Shown here: positions 9,565-19,187 of the stretch, one piece after another
Position numbering within the stretch: position 1 is the stretch's first letter
Layout: every line of letters begins with the position of its first letter
NCBI GenBank assembly: GCA_947626185.1
Contig: CANQRD010000008.1
Span: 1-44,258 of the forward strand
DNA length: 44,258 nucleotides
Direction: 5' to 3'
DNA from: an uncultured Flavobacterium sp.
Lineage (GTDB): Bacteria; Bacteroidota; Bacteroidia; Flavobacteriales; Flavobacteriaceae
Made by a program: the position numbers and the translations under genes
The notes under the pieces: model-generated
What the model saw: the letters and a program-made list of their open reading frames with translations, nothing else
Databases searched by the model: none
Told to the model about the DNA's origin: nothing

Positions 9565-10158
9565 ATGGATAACTTAATTTTAGAAAAATCAACTCAATTA
9601 TTTTTAAGTCGAGGTTTTAAAACAGTTACGATGGATGAAATAGCTTCTGAGCTATCTATTTCAAAAAAAACAATCTATCAACATTATGCCTCAAAACCAG
9701 AATTAATTGAGAAATGTTTGATATATATCAACACAATGGTTTTAGATGCTTTACAAAGCGCTATAACAGAAGACAAAACTGCAATTGAAGAAATTATTGC
9801 AGCAACCGTTGCAGTGGCAAAAATTTGCGAAATGGATACATTTGAATCGCTTTATCAGTTAAAAAGGTATTATCCGAAAATTGAACAAAAACAACGAGCA
9901 TTTCATCGAAAAAATTACATCTCAATTATTGAGAAAAACTTATTAAAAGGAATACAAGAAGGTGTTTATAAAGCAGACCTCGATATAGAATTTGTTGCAA
10001 GATTGCACATTATTTCGATGACTTCTTTACATGATCATGACTATTACGATCCCAAAAAATTTAATCTCCAAAAATTACATGACTTATATCTACTTCATCA
10101 TATGAGAGCTATAACTACAGAAAAGGGAATGAAACAATTTATGGAACTAAACAAATAA
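9565..10158 (+). CDS. TetR/AcrR family transcriptional regulator
   Basis: N-terminal HTH: ILEKSTQLFLSRGFKTVTMDEIASELSISKKTIYQHYASKPELI; ORF-track start (9544) is TTG, ATG at 9565 preferred. Confidence 0.92.
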   Translation: MDNLILEKSTQLFLSRGFKTVTMDEIASELSISKKTIYQHYASKPELIEKCLIYINTMVLDALQSAITEDKTAIEEIIAATVAVAKICEMDTFESLYQLKRYYPKIEQKQRAFHRKNYISIIEKNLLKGIQEGVYKADLDIEFVARLHIISMTSLHDHDYYDPKKFNLQKLHDLYLLHHMRAITTEKGMKQFMELNK

Positions 10159-10169
10159 CTGCTAAAAAA

Positions 10170-11489
10170 ATGAGTAAAACTATATTTACAGTACTGACAA
10201 TTTTTTTATCGCTGACAGTTGCTGCTCAAGAAAAATTATCGCTCTCAAAAGCCATTAATTATGCTTTAGAAAATAAAGCAGAGGCAAAAAAAGCGGCTCT
10301 TGAGGTAGAAAACGCCAACTATCTGATTCAAGAAGCAAGAGCAAATGCTTTACCACAAATTAATGCTGTGGGAGATGTTACTTACAACAGTATTTTACAA
10401 AAAACTGCGTTAAATTTTAATGGCGAAACATCTATCATAGAAATGGGACGTCCTTGGCAATCTACCGCCGTAGTTGCACTTAATCAGCAAATATTTAATC
10501 TTGCTGTATTTACAGGACTAAAAGCAGCAAAAACAACAAGGGATTTTTATCGTATTAATAAAGAACTTACTGAAGAGCAAATTATTGAGAAAGTAGCTAA
10601 TAGTTATTATCAAATATATAAAACGAAATCGCAAATCAAAACGATACAAGCTACGATAGATAACACATCTAGAGTACAAGGTGTAATTTCAAATTTGTAC
10701 AACAATGGCTTGGCTAAAAAAATTGATTTGGATCGTATAAATGTAACACTAAACAATTTAAAAAGCACCAAACAACAATTGAACAACGGTTTAGAGCTAC
10801 AACAAAATGCTTTGAAATTTTTAATTGGTATGGATATTAAACAAGCGGTTACAATTGAAAATTCAGATTTTGAAGTAAACACAGATTTATTAAGTCATTT
10901 AGATATTGATTTAACAGATAGAACAGAAATTAAATTACTAGAAAAACAACAAGATTTATTGCAATTAAACAAAAAAGCAACGCAAGCAATGGGATATCCA
11001 ACATTGAGCTTAACAGCTAATTATGGGTATTCTGGAATTGGAACGGATTTTCCTTGGTTTCAAAATTATCCAGGTGCATATTGGTCAAATTTCTCTGCCG
11101 TTGGTTTAAAATTAAACGTTCCAATCTTTAATGGATTTAGTATTCGATCAAAAACACGTCAAGCACAAAATCAAATTGATCAATTTGAAGTAGATTTTGA
11201 AAATACTAAACTCGCATTAAATCTAGAAATACAAAATGCTATTACTCAAATTACCAATTCATTAATCATGCTAAAAACACAAGAAGAAAATGTTGGGCTA
11301 GCAAAAGATGTATTGAGTAATATAGAAAACAATTACAAAAATGGTTTAGCTTCTTTAACTGATTTATTAGATGCAGAAACAAGCTATGCCGATGCACAAA
11401 ATAATTACACAACAGCTATTATAGATTATAAATTAGCTGAAGTTCAATTAATAAAAGCAAAAGGAGAATTAAAAACACTTACTAAATAA
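10170..11489 (+). CDS. TolC family outer-membrane efflux protein
   Basis: 439 aa; signal peptide; coiled-coil OEP repeats; NYKNGLASLTDLLDAETSYADAQNNYTTAIIDYKLAEVQLIKAKG C-terminal signature. Confidence 0.93.
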   Translation: MSKTIFTVLTIFLSLTVAAQEKLSLSKAINYALENKAEAKKAALEVENANYLIQEARANALPQINAVGDVTYNSILQKTALNFNGETSIIEMGRPWQSTAVVALNQQIFNLAVFTGLKAAKTTRDFYRINKELTEEQIIEKVANSYYQIYKTKSQIKTIQATIDNTSRVQGVISNLYNNGLAKKIDLDRINVTLNNLKSTKQQLNNGLELQQNALKFLIGMDIKQAVTIENSDFEVNTDLLSHLDIDLTDRTEIKLLEKQQDLLQLNKKATQAMGYPTLSLTANYGYSGIGTDFPWFQNYPGAYWSNFSAVGLKLNVPIFNGFSIRSKTRQAQNQIDQFEVDFENTKLALNLEIQNAITQITNSLIMLKTQEENVGLAKDVLSNIENNYKNGLASLTDLLDAETSYADAQNNYTTAIIDYKLAEVQLIKAKGELKTLTK

Positions 11490-11497
11490 GATTTGTA

Positions 11498-12556
11498 ATG
11501 AAAAAAATAATAATTACAGGAGTAATTACTCTTGCAGCATTAGCAGGTATAATGTACGTTCTAAAAAACAATAAAGCTAAAAACGATGAAGCCACAGCTA
11601 TTGTAGCACAAAAATCAGATGGAGTTGCCGTACGAACAGCGAAAATTGAAATGAAAACAGCTAATACCACTGTTATTTCAAACGGCACTTTTGCCCCATT
11701 ACAAGATCTAAATCTATCGGCAGAAACCGCAGGGCAGGTACAAAAAGTTTTTGTAAAAGAAGGTGATAAAGTAAGTGTTGGACAAACTTTGGCGATTATA
11801 AAATCAGATAAATTTAATGTAGCCGTTAATAATGCACAAGCAGCGTATAACAACGCAGTAGCAGATGCACAACGTTTTGAAAGTGCTTATGCTTCAGGTG
11901 GAGTTACCAAACAACAGTTGGATCAAGTAAAATTACAGTTAGAAAACGCAAAAAATAATCTATCTAGCTCAAGGTTAAACGCTGGTGATGCAATAATAAG
12001 AGCTACAATTCCTGGATACATAAATTCAAAATCAATTGAACCAGGTAGTTTTGTTTCTCCAGGTCAAGGTTTATTCGAAATAGTTAATATCAGCGCATTA
12101 AAACTTAAAATTACTGTAGATGAAAAAAATGTATCTACAATAAAGCTAGGAGATAAAGTAACAGTTGAATCACCTGTTTTTCCAAATGAAAAATTTGAAG
12201 GTACAATTACTTTTATTGCACCAAAGGCAGATGCTAGCTTAAATTTTCCTGTAGAAATTCAAATTAATGACAGCGGCGATCAAAAACTAAGAGCGGGAAT
12301 GTACGGAAATGCCATTTTTACGCAAAAAGAAGAAACTCCAACACTTCTTGTTCCTAGAAGTGCATTTGTTGGTTCTGTAAGTTCTAATGAAGTTTTTATC
12401 GCTAAAGACGGAAAAGCAATCCTGAAAAAAGTAAAAGCAGGAAGAAGCTTTGGAGATACTATAGAAATTATTGATGGTTTATCAGAAGGAGATGAAGTAA
12501 TTATTTCTGGACAAGTAAACCTTACGGATAATTCATCTATCCAAATTTTACAATAA
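11498..12556 (+). CDS. Efflux RND transporter periplasmic adaptor (membrane fusion) subunit
   Basis: 352 aa; N-terminal TM, lipoyl/barrel-sandwich motifs AGQVQKVFVKEGDKVSVGQTLAII, C-terminal IIDGLSEGDEVIISGQVNL. Confidence 0.93.
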   Translation: MKKIIITGVITLAALAGIMYVLKNNKAKNDEATAIVAQKSDGVAVRTAKIEMKTANTTVISNGTFAPLQDLNLSAETAGQVQKVFVKEGDKVSVGQTLAIIKSDKFNVAVNNAQAAYNNAVADAQRFESAYASGGVTKQQLDQVKLQLENAKNNLSSSRLNAGDAIIRATIPGYINSKSIEPGSFVSPGQGLFEIVNISALKLKITVDEKNVSTIKLGDKVTVESPVFPNEKFEGTITFIAPKADASLNFPVEIQINDSGDQKLRAGMYGNAIFTQKEETPTLLVPRSAFVGSVSSNEVFIAKDGKAILKKVKAGRSFGDTIEIIDGLSEGDEVIISGQVNLTDNSSIQILQ

Positions 12557-12577
12557 TTCTTCAAGTTTTAAACAATT

Positions 12578-15500
12578 ATGAAAATAGCTGAAATATCAAT
12601 AAAACGCCCCAGTATAATAATTGTACTCTTTATTATACTAACGCTTGGTGGATTATTTTCCTACTCGCAAATGGGTTACGAGTTAGTACCAAAGTTTGAT
12701 GTAAACGTTATTACGGTTCAAACTATTTATCCTGGTGCTGCACCTTCTGAGGTAGAAAACTCAGTAACTAAAAAAATAGAAAATGCAGTTGCATCATTAG
12801 AAAACGTAAAAAAAATTGAATCAAAATCAATGGAAAGTTTATCCATTGTAATGATTACATTAAATACCGGTGCAGATGTGAATTTTTTGTTAACAGATGC
12901 CCAACGAAAAATTAATACTGTTATCAATGATTTACCCGATGATGTAAAAACACCATCCATCAATAAATTTTCTTTAGATGATGTTGCAATCATGAACTTA
13001 TCTGTTACATCAAAATTAAGTGAAAAAGAACTATATGACGTATTAGACCTTAAGATTCAACCTATTTTTGCTCGCGTAAATGGTGTAGCAAAAGTAGAAA
13101 TGATTGGTGGAGAAGAAAGAGAAATTCAAGTTTCTATAGATCCTCAAAAACTAGACGGATACGGTATTACAATTCCGCAAGTTCAACAAATCATTGCTGC
13201 TTCTAATTTAGATTTCCCAACAGGTAATACAAAAAACAGAAATAATAAAACTACTATTCGTTTATCTGGTAAAGTAGAATCTATTGACGAATTAAGAAAC
13301 TTACCGTTCACTACTCCTTCTGGTTCAAAAATCAGATTAAGTGATTTTGCCGACGTACAAGACGGAATTAAAGATCCTGAAAAAATTGCACGTATTGATG
13401 ATAAGAATACCATTTTACTACAGGTATTTAAGCAATCTGATGCCAATGCAGTAGCAGTTTCTGAATTAGTTAGAAAAACTATTGAACAAGTAGAAAAAGA
13501 TTATGAACAACAAGATATCAAAATTGATATTGCAAGTGATTCATCTGAATATACCTTAACTGCAGCAGACAACGTAATTCACGATTTGCTAATTGCAGTA
13601 GTTTTAGTAGGTTTTATTATGTTGTTTTTCTTACACAGTTTAAGAAACGCGGCAATTACAATGGTAGCTATTCCATTATCATTAATTGCTACATTTATTG
13701 GGTTATTCTTAATGGGCTATACATTAAACTTAATGTCATTATTAGGTTTATCATTAGTGGTTGGTATTTTAGTAGATGATGCTATTGTGGTTATCGAAAA
13801 TATTCACCGTCATATGGAAATGGGCAAAAATAAAGTAAGAGCAGCATACGATGGCGCATCTGAAATTGGTTTTACCGTAACAGCTATTACCTTAGTAATT
13901 GTAGTTGTGTTCTTACCAATTGCAATGGCTTCTGGATTAGTGGCAGACATCTTGGCTCAGTTTTGTGTTACTGTAATGATTGCAACATTATTATCATTAT
14001 TAGTTTCTTTCACAGTTGTTCCATGGCTATCTTCTCGTTTTGGAAAAATTGAACATTTATCTAATAACTCCTTTTTTGGCAGAATTATTATCAAATTCGA
14101 ACGTCAGCTAGATCGTTTTACCCATTGGGTAAGTAATATTCTTACTTGGTCGTTGCGATCTAGAAAAAATAAAATATTAACCTTACTTATTACATTTATA
14201 TTGTTTATTGCGTCAACTGTTGGGTTATTTGGTGGTGGATTTATTGGAACAGATTTCTTTCCAGGAAATGATAAAGGAGAATTTTACCTTCAGTTTGAAT
14301 TAAACAAAGATGCTTCGATTGAACAGACCAATCAAATTACCCAAAAAGCAGAAGCGTTTTTGAAAACAAAGCCAGAGATTATCAAGACGATTACAACTGT
14401 AGGACAAGCGTCAGATGGAATGATGTCAACCTCAGGATCTGCCTATAAATCTGAGATTCAAATTTTCTTAAATAAAGCACACAGCAAAACAGAATCTACC
14501 CAGGTTTATTCTGCAAAGCTTAGACGAGAAATAGAACAAATTATTGTTGGAGCTAAAATTAAAACTGTACAAATAGGCTTAATGGGCGCAGAACAAGCTC
14601 CACTAAACCTTACAGTAATTGCTTCAACTCAGGAAGATGCTCACGAATATGCAGAAAAATTTGCTGAGATTTTAAAAGGAATTCCAGGCTCATCAGAGGT
14701 AAAACTTACTGCAGAAGATGGAAACCCAGAAATTAACGTTAAAGTTGACAGAGACAAGATGAATGCTTTAGGTTTATCTGTTGCACAAGTGGGAGGAACA
14801 TTGCAAATTGCTTTTTCTGGAAATACAGATTTAAAATTTAGATCGGGAGATTCAGAATATGATATTAATATTCGTTATGATGAGTTTAATAGAAATGGTA
14901 TAGAAAACATTAAAGATGTAAACTTTATCAATTCTAAAGGAGAAACAATTAAGCTACAACAATTTGCAGATGTTAGTTATAGTTCTGGACCAACTTTATT
15001 AGAACGTAGAGATAAATCGCCAGCGGTTTCTATTCACTCACAAGTTGTAGGAAAACCTGCAGGAACATTAGCACAAGAATGGGAAGAAAAGTTTAAAGAA
15101 GTAGAATTAAAACCAGGAGTATCTTATAAATGGGGCGGAAATATGGAAAACCAACAAGAAGGTTTTGGTACGCTAGGTTACGCATTAATTGCTTCAATTA
15201 TTTTAGTTTATCTAGTAATGGTGGCACTGTACAACAACTTTGTAACTCCTTTTGTGGTATTATTCTCTATTCCACTATCATTTATTGGAGCTTTATTATT
15301 GTTGGCATTAACAAACCAAACCTTAAACATTTTTACTATTTTAGGTATTATTATGCTTATTGGTTTAGTGGCCAAAAATGCCATTATGCTAGTTGACTTT
15401 ACCAATCACCGAAAAGAAGAAGGTTATTCTACCTACGATGCCCTTGTTGCTGCCAACCACGCTCGTTTACGTCCAATTTTGATGACAACTATTGCAATGA

Positions 15501-15742
15501 TTTTTGGTATGGTACCTATTGCTATGGCACAAGGTGATGGAGCTGATATTAATAGAGGTATTGCAATTGTAATTATTGGAGGTTTACTTTCATCTTTATT
15601 ACTTACATTAGTAATTGTACCTGTTGTATATTCAATTTTTGATAGTTTAGGCAAACGTTTTGGTTCTGATACCAAAATAAACTATGCTGAAGAGATGAAA
15701 GCTGATTATGTACCTAATAAAGATTTTATCGATAAACATTAA
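12578..15742 (+). CDS. Efflux RND transporter permease (HAE1/AcrB-like)
   Basis: 1054 aa; YPGAAPSEVENSVTKKIE, GILVDDAIVVIENIHRHME, GLVAKNAIMLVDFTN motifs. Confidence 0.96.
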   Translation: MKIAEISIKRPSIIIVLFIILTLGGLFSYSQMGYELVPKFDVNVITVQTIYPGAAPSEVENSVTKKIENAVASLENVKKIESKSMESLSIVMITLNTGADVNFLLTDAQRKINTVINDLPDDVKTPSINKFSLDDVAIMNLSVTSKLSEKELYDVLDLKIQPIFARVNGVAKVEMIGGEEREIQVSIDPQKLDGYGITIPQVQQIIAASNLDFPTGNTKNRNNKTTIRLSGKVESIDELRNLPFTTPSGSKIRLSDFADVQDGIKDPEKIARIDDKNTILLQVFKQSDANAVAVSELVRKTIEQVEKDYEQQDIKIDIASDSSEYTLTAADNVIHDLLIAVVLVGFIMLFFLHSLRNAAITMVAIPLSLIATFIGLFLMGYTLNLMSLLGLSLVVGILVDDAIVVIENIHRHMEMGKNKVRAAYDGASEIGFTVTAITLVIVVVFLPIAMASGLVADILAQFCVTVMIATLLSLLVSFTVVPWLSSRFGKIEHLSNNSFFGRIIIKFERQLDRFTHWVSNILTWSLRSRKNKILTLLITFILFIASTVGLFGGGFIGTDFFPGNDKGEFYLQFELNKDASIEQTNQITQKAEAFLKTKPEIIKTITTVGQASDGMMSTSGSAYKSEIQIFLNKAHSKTESTQVYSAKLRREIEQIIVGAKIKTVQIGLMGAEQAPLNLTVIASTQEDAHEYAEKFAEILKGIPGSSEVKLTAEDGNPEINVKVDRDKMNALGLSVAQVGGTLQIAFSGNTDLKFRSGDSEYDINIRYDEFNRNGIENIKDVNFINSKGETIKLQQFADVSYSSGPTLLERRDKSPAVSIHSQVVGKPAGTLAQEWEEKFKEVELKPGVSYKWGGNMENQQEGFGTLGYALIASIILVYLVMVALYNNFVTPFVVLFSIPLSFIGALLLLALTNQTLNIFTILGIIMLIGLVAKNAIMLVDFTNHRKEEGYSTYDALVAANHARLRPILMTTIAMIFGMVPIAMAQGDGADINRGIAIVIIGGLLSSLLLTLVIVPVVYSIFDSLGKRFGSDTKINYAEEMKADYVPNKDFIDKH

Positions 15743-15757
15743 ATCAAATTTAAAAGT

Positions 15758-15794
15758 ACAAAAGAGGGTGTCCAAAAAGGACACCCTCTTTTGT
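15758..15794. terminator. Bidirectional terminator between convergent genes
   Basis: ACAAAAGAGGGTGTCC-aaaaa-GGACACCCTCTTTTGT, 16-bp perfect stem. Confidence 0.85.
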
Positions 15795-17576
15795 TTATTT
15801 TAAAACTTGGTCAAATTCAGCTAATTTCGTTTGTATTTTCTCTTTTTCAATCGAAAAATAAGGCAAATTAGCATCAAATAAACTTTGGTAGTAAGCAATT
15901 CCTTCCAACAAATTCTCTTTCAATTTATTTAATTTTTTAAGTTTTATTGAAGTCGGTTCTACTTCGTAATTCAATTTTTCTTTGTTGAAATGATCAATGT
16001 ACATGCTTAATTCTTTAATGAAAAAATGTGATCGATCTTTTGTTTCTATTAAATTAGTTCTTCCGTAAATGTGATCAATCATTTCATTTAACGAAACTTC
16101 TTTCGTAAAATATGCAATATTTGGACCAGGACAAATCACAACACCTTGCTCTTCTCCTTTAATTTCCAAACCTAGATCAAGGAGTGAAGCGTTGGCTAAA
16201 CCAATACACAGGCAAGATTTTTCTGTTATTTCTTCAATTTTTTTTGTGTAATTTTCTTCCGAAAGTAGCTCTTTTATTTCTTCTAATTTAGCGAGTGATT
16301 TTTTTTGATGCTTTCTTGACGCTGTACAAGTACCTTCTTGTTCGTAGGTTTTATCTAACGCTAAGTATTTTCTTGGACAAGAGCTTCCTGGGTTATTCTT
16401 AGCAATGCGTTGCTGTTTCAAATATTCATTTGTTGTTCCGTAAACGGTATTGAACGGGATTCCTAAAGGCGAAATGTTACTTAAATATAAATCTGTTTCT
16501 GTTGCTTTGGCAAGTAAATTTCGGGTATTACTGTCTGTTGAAGTGGCTTCAGGAACTAGTAAAAATGGCGAACCCCAGCCTGTTGCATCTACATTATAAT
16601 AATTTAAAAGAAAATTATTTTCTTCCGCAGTTCCAATCCCGCCTTGAGCGGTGATTAATAAATTTAGAGGTTGATTGGGAATATGTTTACCTTTTTCTTG
16701 TAAAGATTTTAGTAATAATTGATGTGTAGTTTCTATTAATTCATTTTTCTTTTCTTTAAAAGTTTCTAAAATTGGACCCATTAAAAGTCCGTCTGTGGCA
16801 AAAGCATGTCCTCCACAATTTAATCCCGACTCAATGCGATATTCAGAAACCCACAATCCTTTTTTAGCTAATTGCTGTCCTTGAATTAAAGCTGAACGAT
16901 AATCGCTTACTTTTAAGATGATTTTTTTTGCTAACTGATTTTTTTCATTCGGAAAGAAACAATCAAATTCTTCAAAATAACTAAACAATCTAGGATTCAT
17001 TCCTGCAGATAAAACAACAGATCCGTTAACTTTGCTCATAGCAAAACCACGTAATGCGGCATGTGCATCATTGTAAATTGATGGTAAAGCTTCTTTCCCT
17101 TTATATTGTTCACGATCAACCTTAGTCATGATATTTACATCAATGCTTCCTGGCTGAAAATGCTCGTCTAAAATGTTTTTTAAATAATTAACTGAATGTT
17201 TGTTTTCAAGATAATTTTGAAGCTCATTTTTTAAATCTGATAAACTAGGAAGTGTTTCTAAAAAGGAAACTACTGCTTTCTTATTTTCTAGCAAATTCTT
17301 TTTTAGCTCTTGATATTTTTTAGAAACAATGGTGTCTACCGTATCTAAATAAGCGGTAATTCGTTTGGCTCTAAAATCTTCAATTTTAGTGGTAATTTCT
17401 TTATAAGGAAGTTTAAATTCTTGACTGTAATAGTGATTCATACGTTCAATTAATTCATCATCCATCACAGAAATAACAGAAGAAATTCCTTTATGGGCCA
17501 CGCGTATTGGTGTATCAATAGTATAAGCAAGACCCATAACTGGAATGTGAAAGTTATGTGTGTTATAACGACTCAT
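15795..17576 (-). CDS. Uncharacterised protein; FMN-dependent TIM-barrel (nitronate monooxygenase/glutamate-synthase-like) features plus Cys motifs
   Basis: 593 aa; N-terminal IPVMGLAYTIDTPIRVAHKGISSVISV, ESGLNCGGHAFATDG, LLITAQGGIGTAEENNFLLNYYNVDATGWGSPFLLVPEA, then SSCPRKY, GTCTASRK, SCLCIGLANAS, VICPGPN. Confidence 0.7.
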   Translation of the reverse strand: MSRYNTHNFHIPVMGLAYTIDTPIRVAHKGISSVISVMDDELIERMNHYYSQEFKLPYKEITTKIEDFRAKRITAYLDTVDTIVSKKYQELKKNLLENKKAVVSFLETLPSLSDLKNELQNYLENKHSVNYLKNILDEHFQPGSIDVNIMTKVDREQYKGKEALPSIYNDAHAALRGFAMSKVNGSVVLSAGMNPRLFSYFEEFDCFFPNEKNQLAKKIILKVSDYRSALIQGQQLAKKGLWVSEYRIESGLNCGGHAFATDGLLMGPILETFKEKKNELIETTHQLLLKSLQEKGKHIPNQPLNLLITAQGGIGTAEENNFLLNYYNVDATGWGSPFLLVPEATSTDSNTRNLLAKATETDLYLSNISPLGIPFNTVYGTTNEYLKQQRIAKNNPGSSCPRKYLALDKTYEQEGTCTASRKHQKKSLAKLEEIKELLSEENYTKKIEEITEKSCLCIGLANASLLDLGLEIKGEEQGVVICPGPNIAYFTKEVSLNEMIDHIYGRTNLIETKDRSHFFIKELSMYIDHFNKEKLNYEVEPTSIKLKKLNKLKENLLEGIAYYQSLFDANLPYFSIEKEKIQTKLAEFDQVLK

Positions 17577-17781
17577 TATAAAATAAAATTTATATTAAAG
17601 TCGCTAATTTCAAGAATCTAATACTGAATTAAACTGATAAAAATCATAATCAAGAAGTTAAACATTCTTTTGCTCAATTATTTACGTCTAAGAATATTAA
17701 TACTTAATAAATGGCGCAAAAAAAACTGTATTATTCTTACAAATACCTATTACAATATCATTTATTTTTAAAATTACAATC

Positions 17782-17807
17782 AAAATAACAATACTTCTTG
17801 TTATTTT
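17782..17807 (-). terminator. Probable terminator of the XRE regulator gene
   Basis: AAAATAACAA-tactтс-like loop-TTGTTATTTT 10-bp stem (loop tacttc), downstream of the XRE stop. Confidence 0.5.
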
Positions 17808-17826
17808 ACTAAAAAACATACTCATA

Positions 17827-18138
17827 TTAAGCAAGATCTTCAGGAAATTCAATCTTATTCTTATATAAATAATCTAGTAATTGTTCATGTTTTGATTGTA
17901 ATTCGAAGGTACAATCACAAGAAATAGGACATAACTCAAAAGGAGAAATTTCTAATATTGAAGCGATTGCATTTAAAACATCACTTTTTAATTTTGTTTT
18001 ACCATTTTCAATGTCTGAATAAGCTTTTTGAGAAATTGCTAATTTCAAAGCCACATATTCCTGAGAATATCCTAATTCCTTTCTCCTCGCTCTAATCTTA
18101 ACCGACTCTACTCCGCATTTTGAATTTAACACTCTCAT
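17827..18138 (-). CDS. XRE-family helix-turn-helix regulator
   Basis: 103 aa; IRARRKELGYSQEYVALKLAISQKAYSDIENGKTKLKSDVLNAIASILEI. Confidence 0.88.
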   Translation of the reverse strand: MRVLNSKCGVESVKIRARRKELGYSQEYVALKLAISQKAYSDIENGKTKLKSDVLNAIASILEISPFELCPISCDCTFELQSKHEQLLDYLYKNKIEFPEDLA

Positions 18139-18167
18139 ATTTTACATTATTATTTAAAAAATTAATA

Positions 18168-18175
18168 CAAAGTTA
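18168..18175 (-). promoter_or_regulatory. Candidate -7 element (TAACTTTG) of the XRE gene
   Basis: CAAAGTTA on + strand = TAACTTTG on - strand, ~30 nt upstream of the XRE ATG. Confidence 0.4.
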
Positions 18176-18213
18176 ATACTTTTTAAATTTACTTTTTTTA
18201 TAAAAAAAATGTT

Positions 18214-18221
18214 TATATTTG
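18214..18221 (+). promoter_or_regulatory. Candidate -7 element (TATATTTG) for a short + strand transcript
   Basis: Matches TAnnTTTG; followed ~90 nt later by an intrinsic terminator with no ORF between. Confidence 0.45.
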
Positions 18222-18227
18222 CTTTAC

Positions 18228-18343
18228 ATAAACAACAAAAAACCGAAGTCAGGCTTAAATGAATCATTGAAATTCGACAATATTCAATAAATTCATAAAT
18301 GCTTAACGAAAAACTGCTTTTCCCCAAAAGGCAGTTTTTTTTT
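18228..18343 (+). ncRNA. Candidate small RNA (~115 nt) divergent from the XRE gene
   Basis: Promoter-like TATATTTG at 18214 and terminator AAAACTGCTTTTCCCCAAAAGGCAGTTTTTTTTT at 18309-18343; no sizeable ORF. 5' end is estimated. Confidence 0.45.
18309..18343 (+). terminator. Intrinsic terminator
   Basis: AAAACTGCTTTT-CCCC-AAAAGGCAGTTTT stem followed by a T-run. Confidence 0.75.
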
Positions 18344-18489
18344 ATTCTTTTCAAAACTTCGAGTTTAAAAACGTATACTCTTTAAAAAAAGAATGTTTAA
18401 CAATATACTAAATTACAATAACTTAAACAAAATATTCTACTAGCATATCATTGTCAACACTGTTTATAAACATCTTAATTTTTGTCAGG

Positions 18490-19115
18490 TGTAATACTTA
18501 TTATAAAATCTGCTAGTAAAGAGATTAATAAAAAAGTAATTGTCAACGGAATAACTAATACTAACAACAATGTTGATAACTTTGTTAATAACTCTGTTAT
18601 GAATCTTATATAAAAGCTAGATAATAATGGTAAATGCATTAATGTTATCAACAATAAACAAGTAAATGTAAATACAACATATTTAGCTGATATATTGATA
18701 AATAAAAAAGTATTGATATAGATTATTTGACTTATAGAACGATAATAATAGACTTTTCAACATTAAAATATTAGATGTTAATAACATTGTTAACAACGAA
18801 GAAAATAGAACAACCTTTATTGTAGCCTAATTTACTATATGATGTACTACAATAAACGTATTAGAAGATCAGTTTTTAGGAGCTAAATCCTTTTTAAATA
18901 GTATATTAAGAAGAACACCAATTTGCAGGTAATCCTGACATTAAACTTTCCTGTACAAATAATTTACAATCGAATTATGTATCAAATAATGAGCTTTTCT
19001 TAACAATAGATAACTCTTATGCAAAAGATAGCTTTATTTAATATTCACAAACAGACACTAACAACCTAATTTCGATTAATATTAAGTATAAAAAAAAGTA
19101 TAAATCAGTTTATTA
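18490..19115 (+). pseudogene. Decayed Asn-rich coding sequence, family unidentified
   Basis: Conceptual fragments in shifting frames: SASKEINKKVIVNGITNTNNNVDNFVNNSVMNLI*KLDNNGKCINVINNKQVNVNTTYLADILINKKVLI; KILDVNNIVNNEENRTTFIVA; FLTIDNSYAKDSFI*YSQTDTNNLISINIKYKKK. Boundaries approximate. Confidence 0.4.
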
Positions 19116-19187
19116 AAGTATCTAAATTTTAAATACATAAGAAATTTCATCTATGATTTGTTTCCATAAAATTACTTATTTTCTTGT

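Noticed and set aside
18154-18354. 66-aa minus-strand ORF
   Set aside because: Low-complexity AT-rich translation overlapping the divergent promoters and the + strand terminator; no coding signature.
18540-18800. Cluster of TTATCAACA / TTATTAACA-like sequences resembling DnaA boxes (possible origin)
   Set aside because: They coincide with Asn codon runs (GTTGATAAC, GTTAATAAC) in a decayed coding sequence; no TTATCCACA consensus cluster, AT-rich unwinding element or origin-linked gene recognised.
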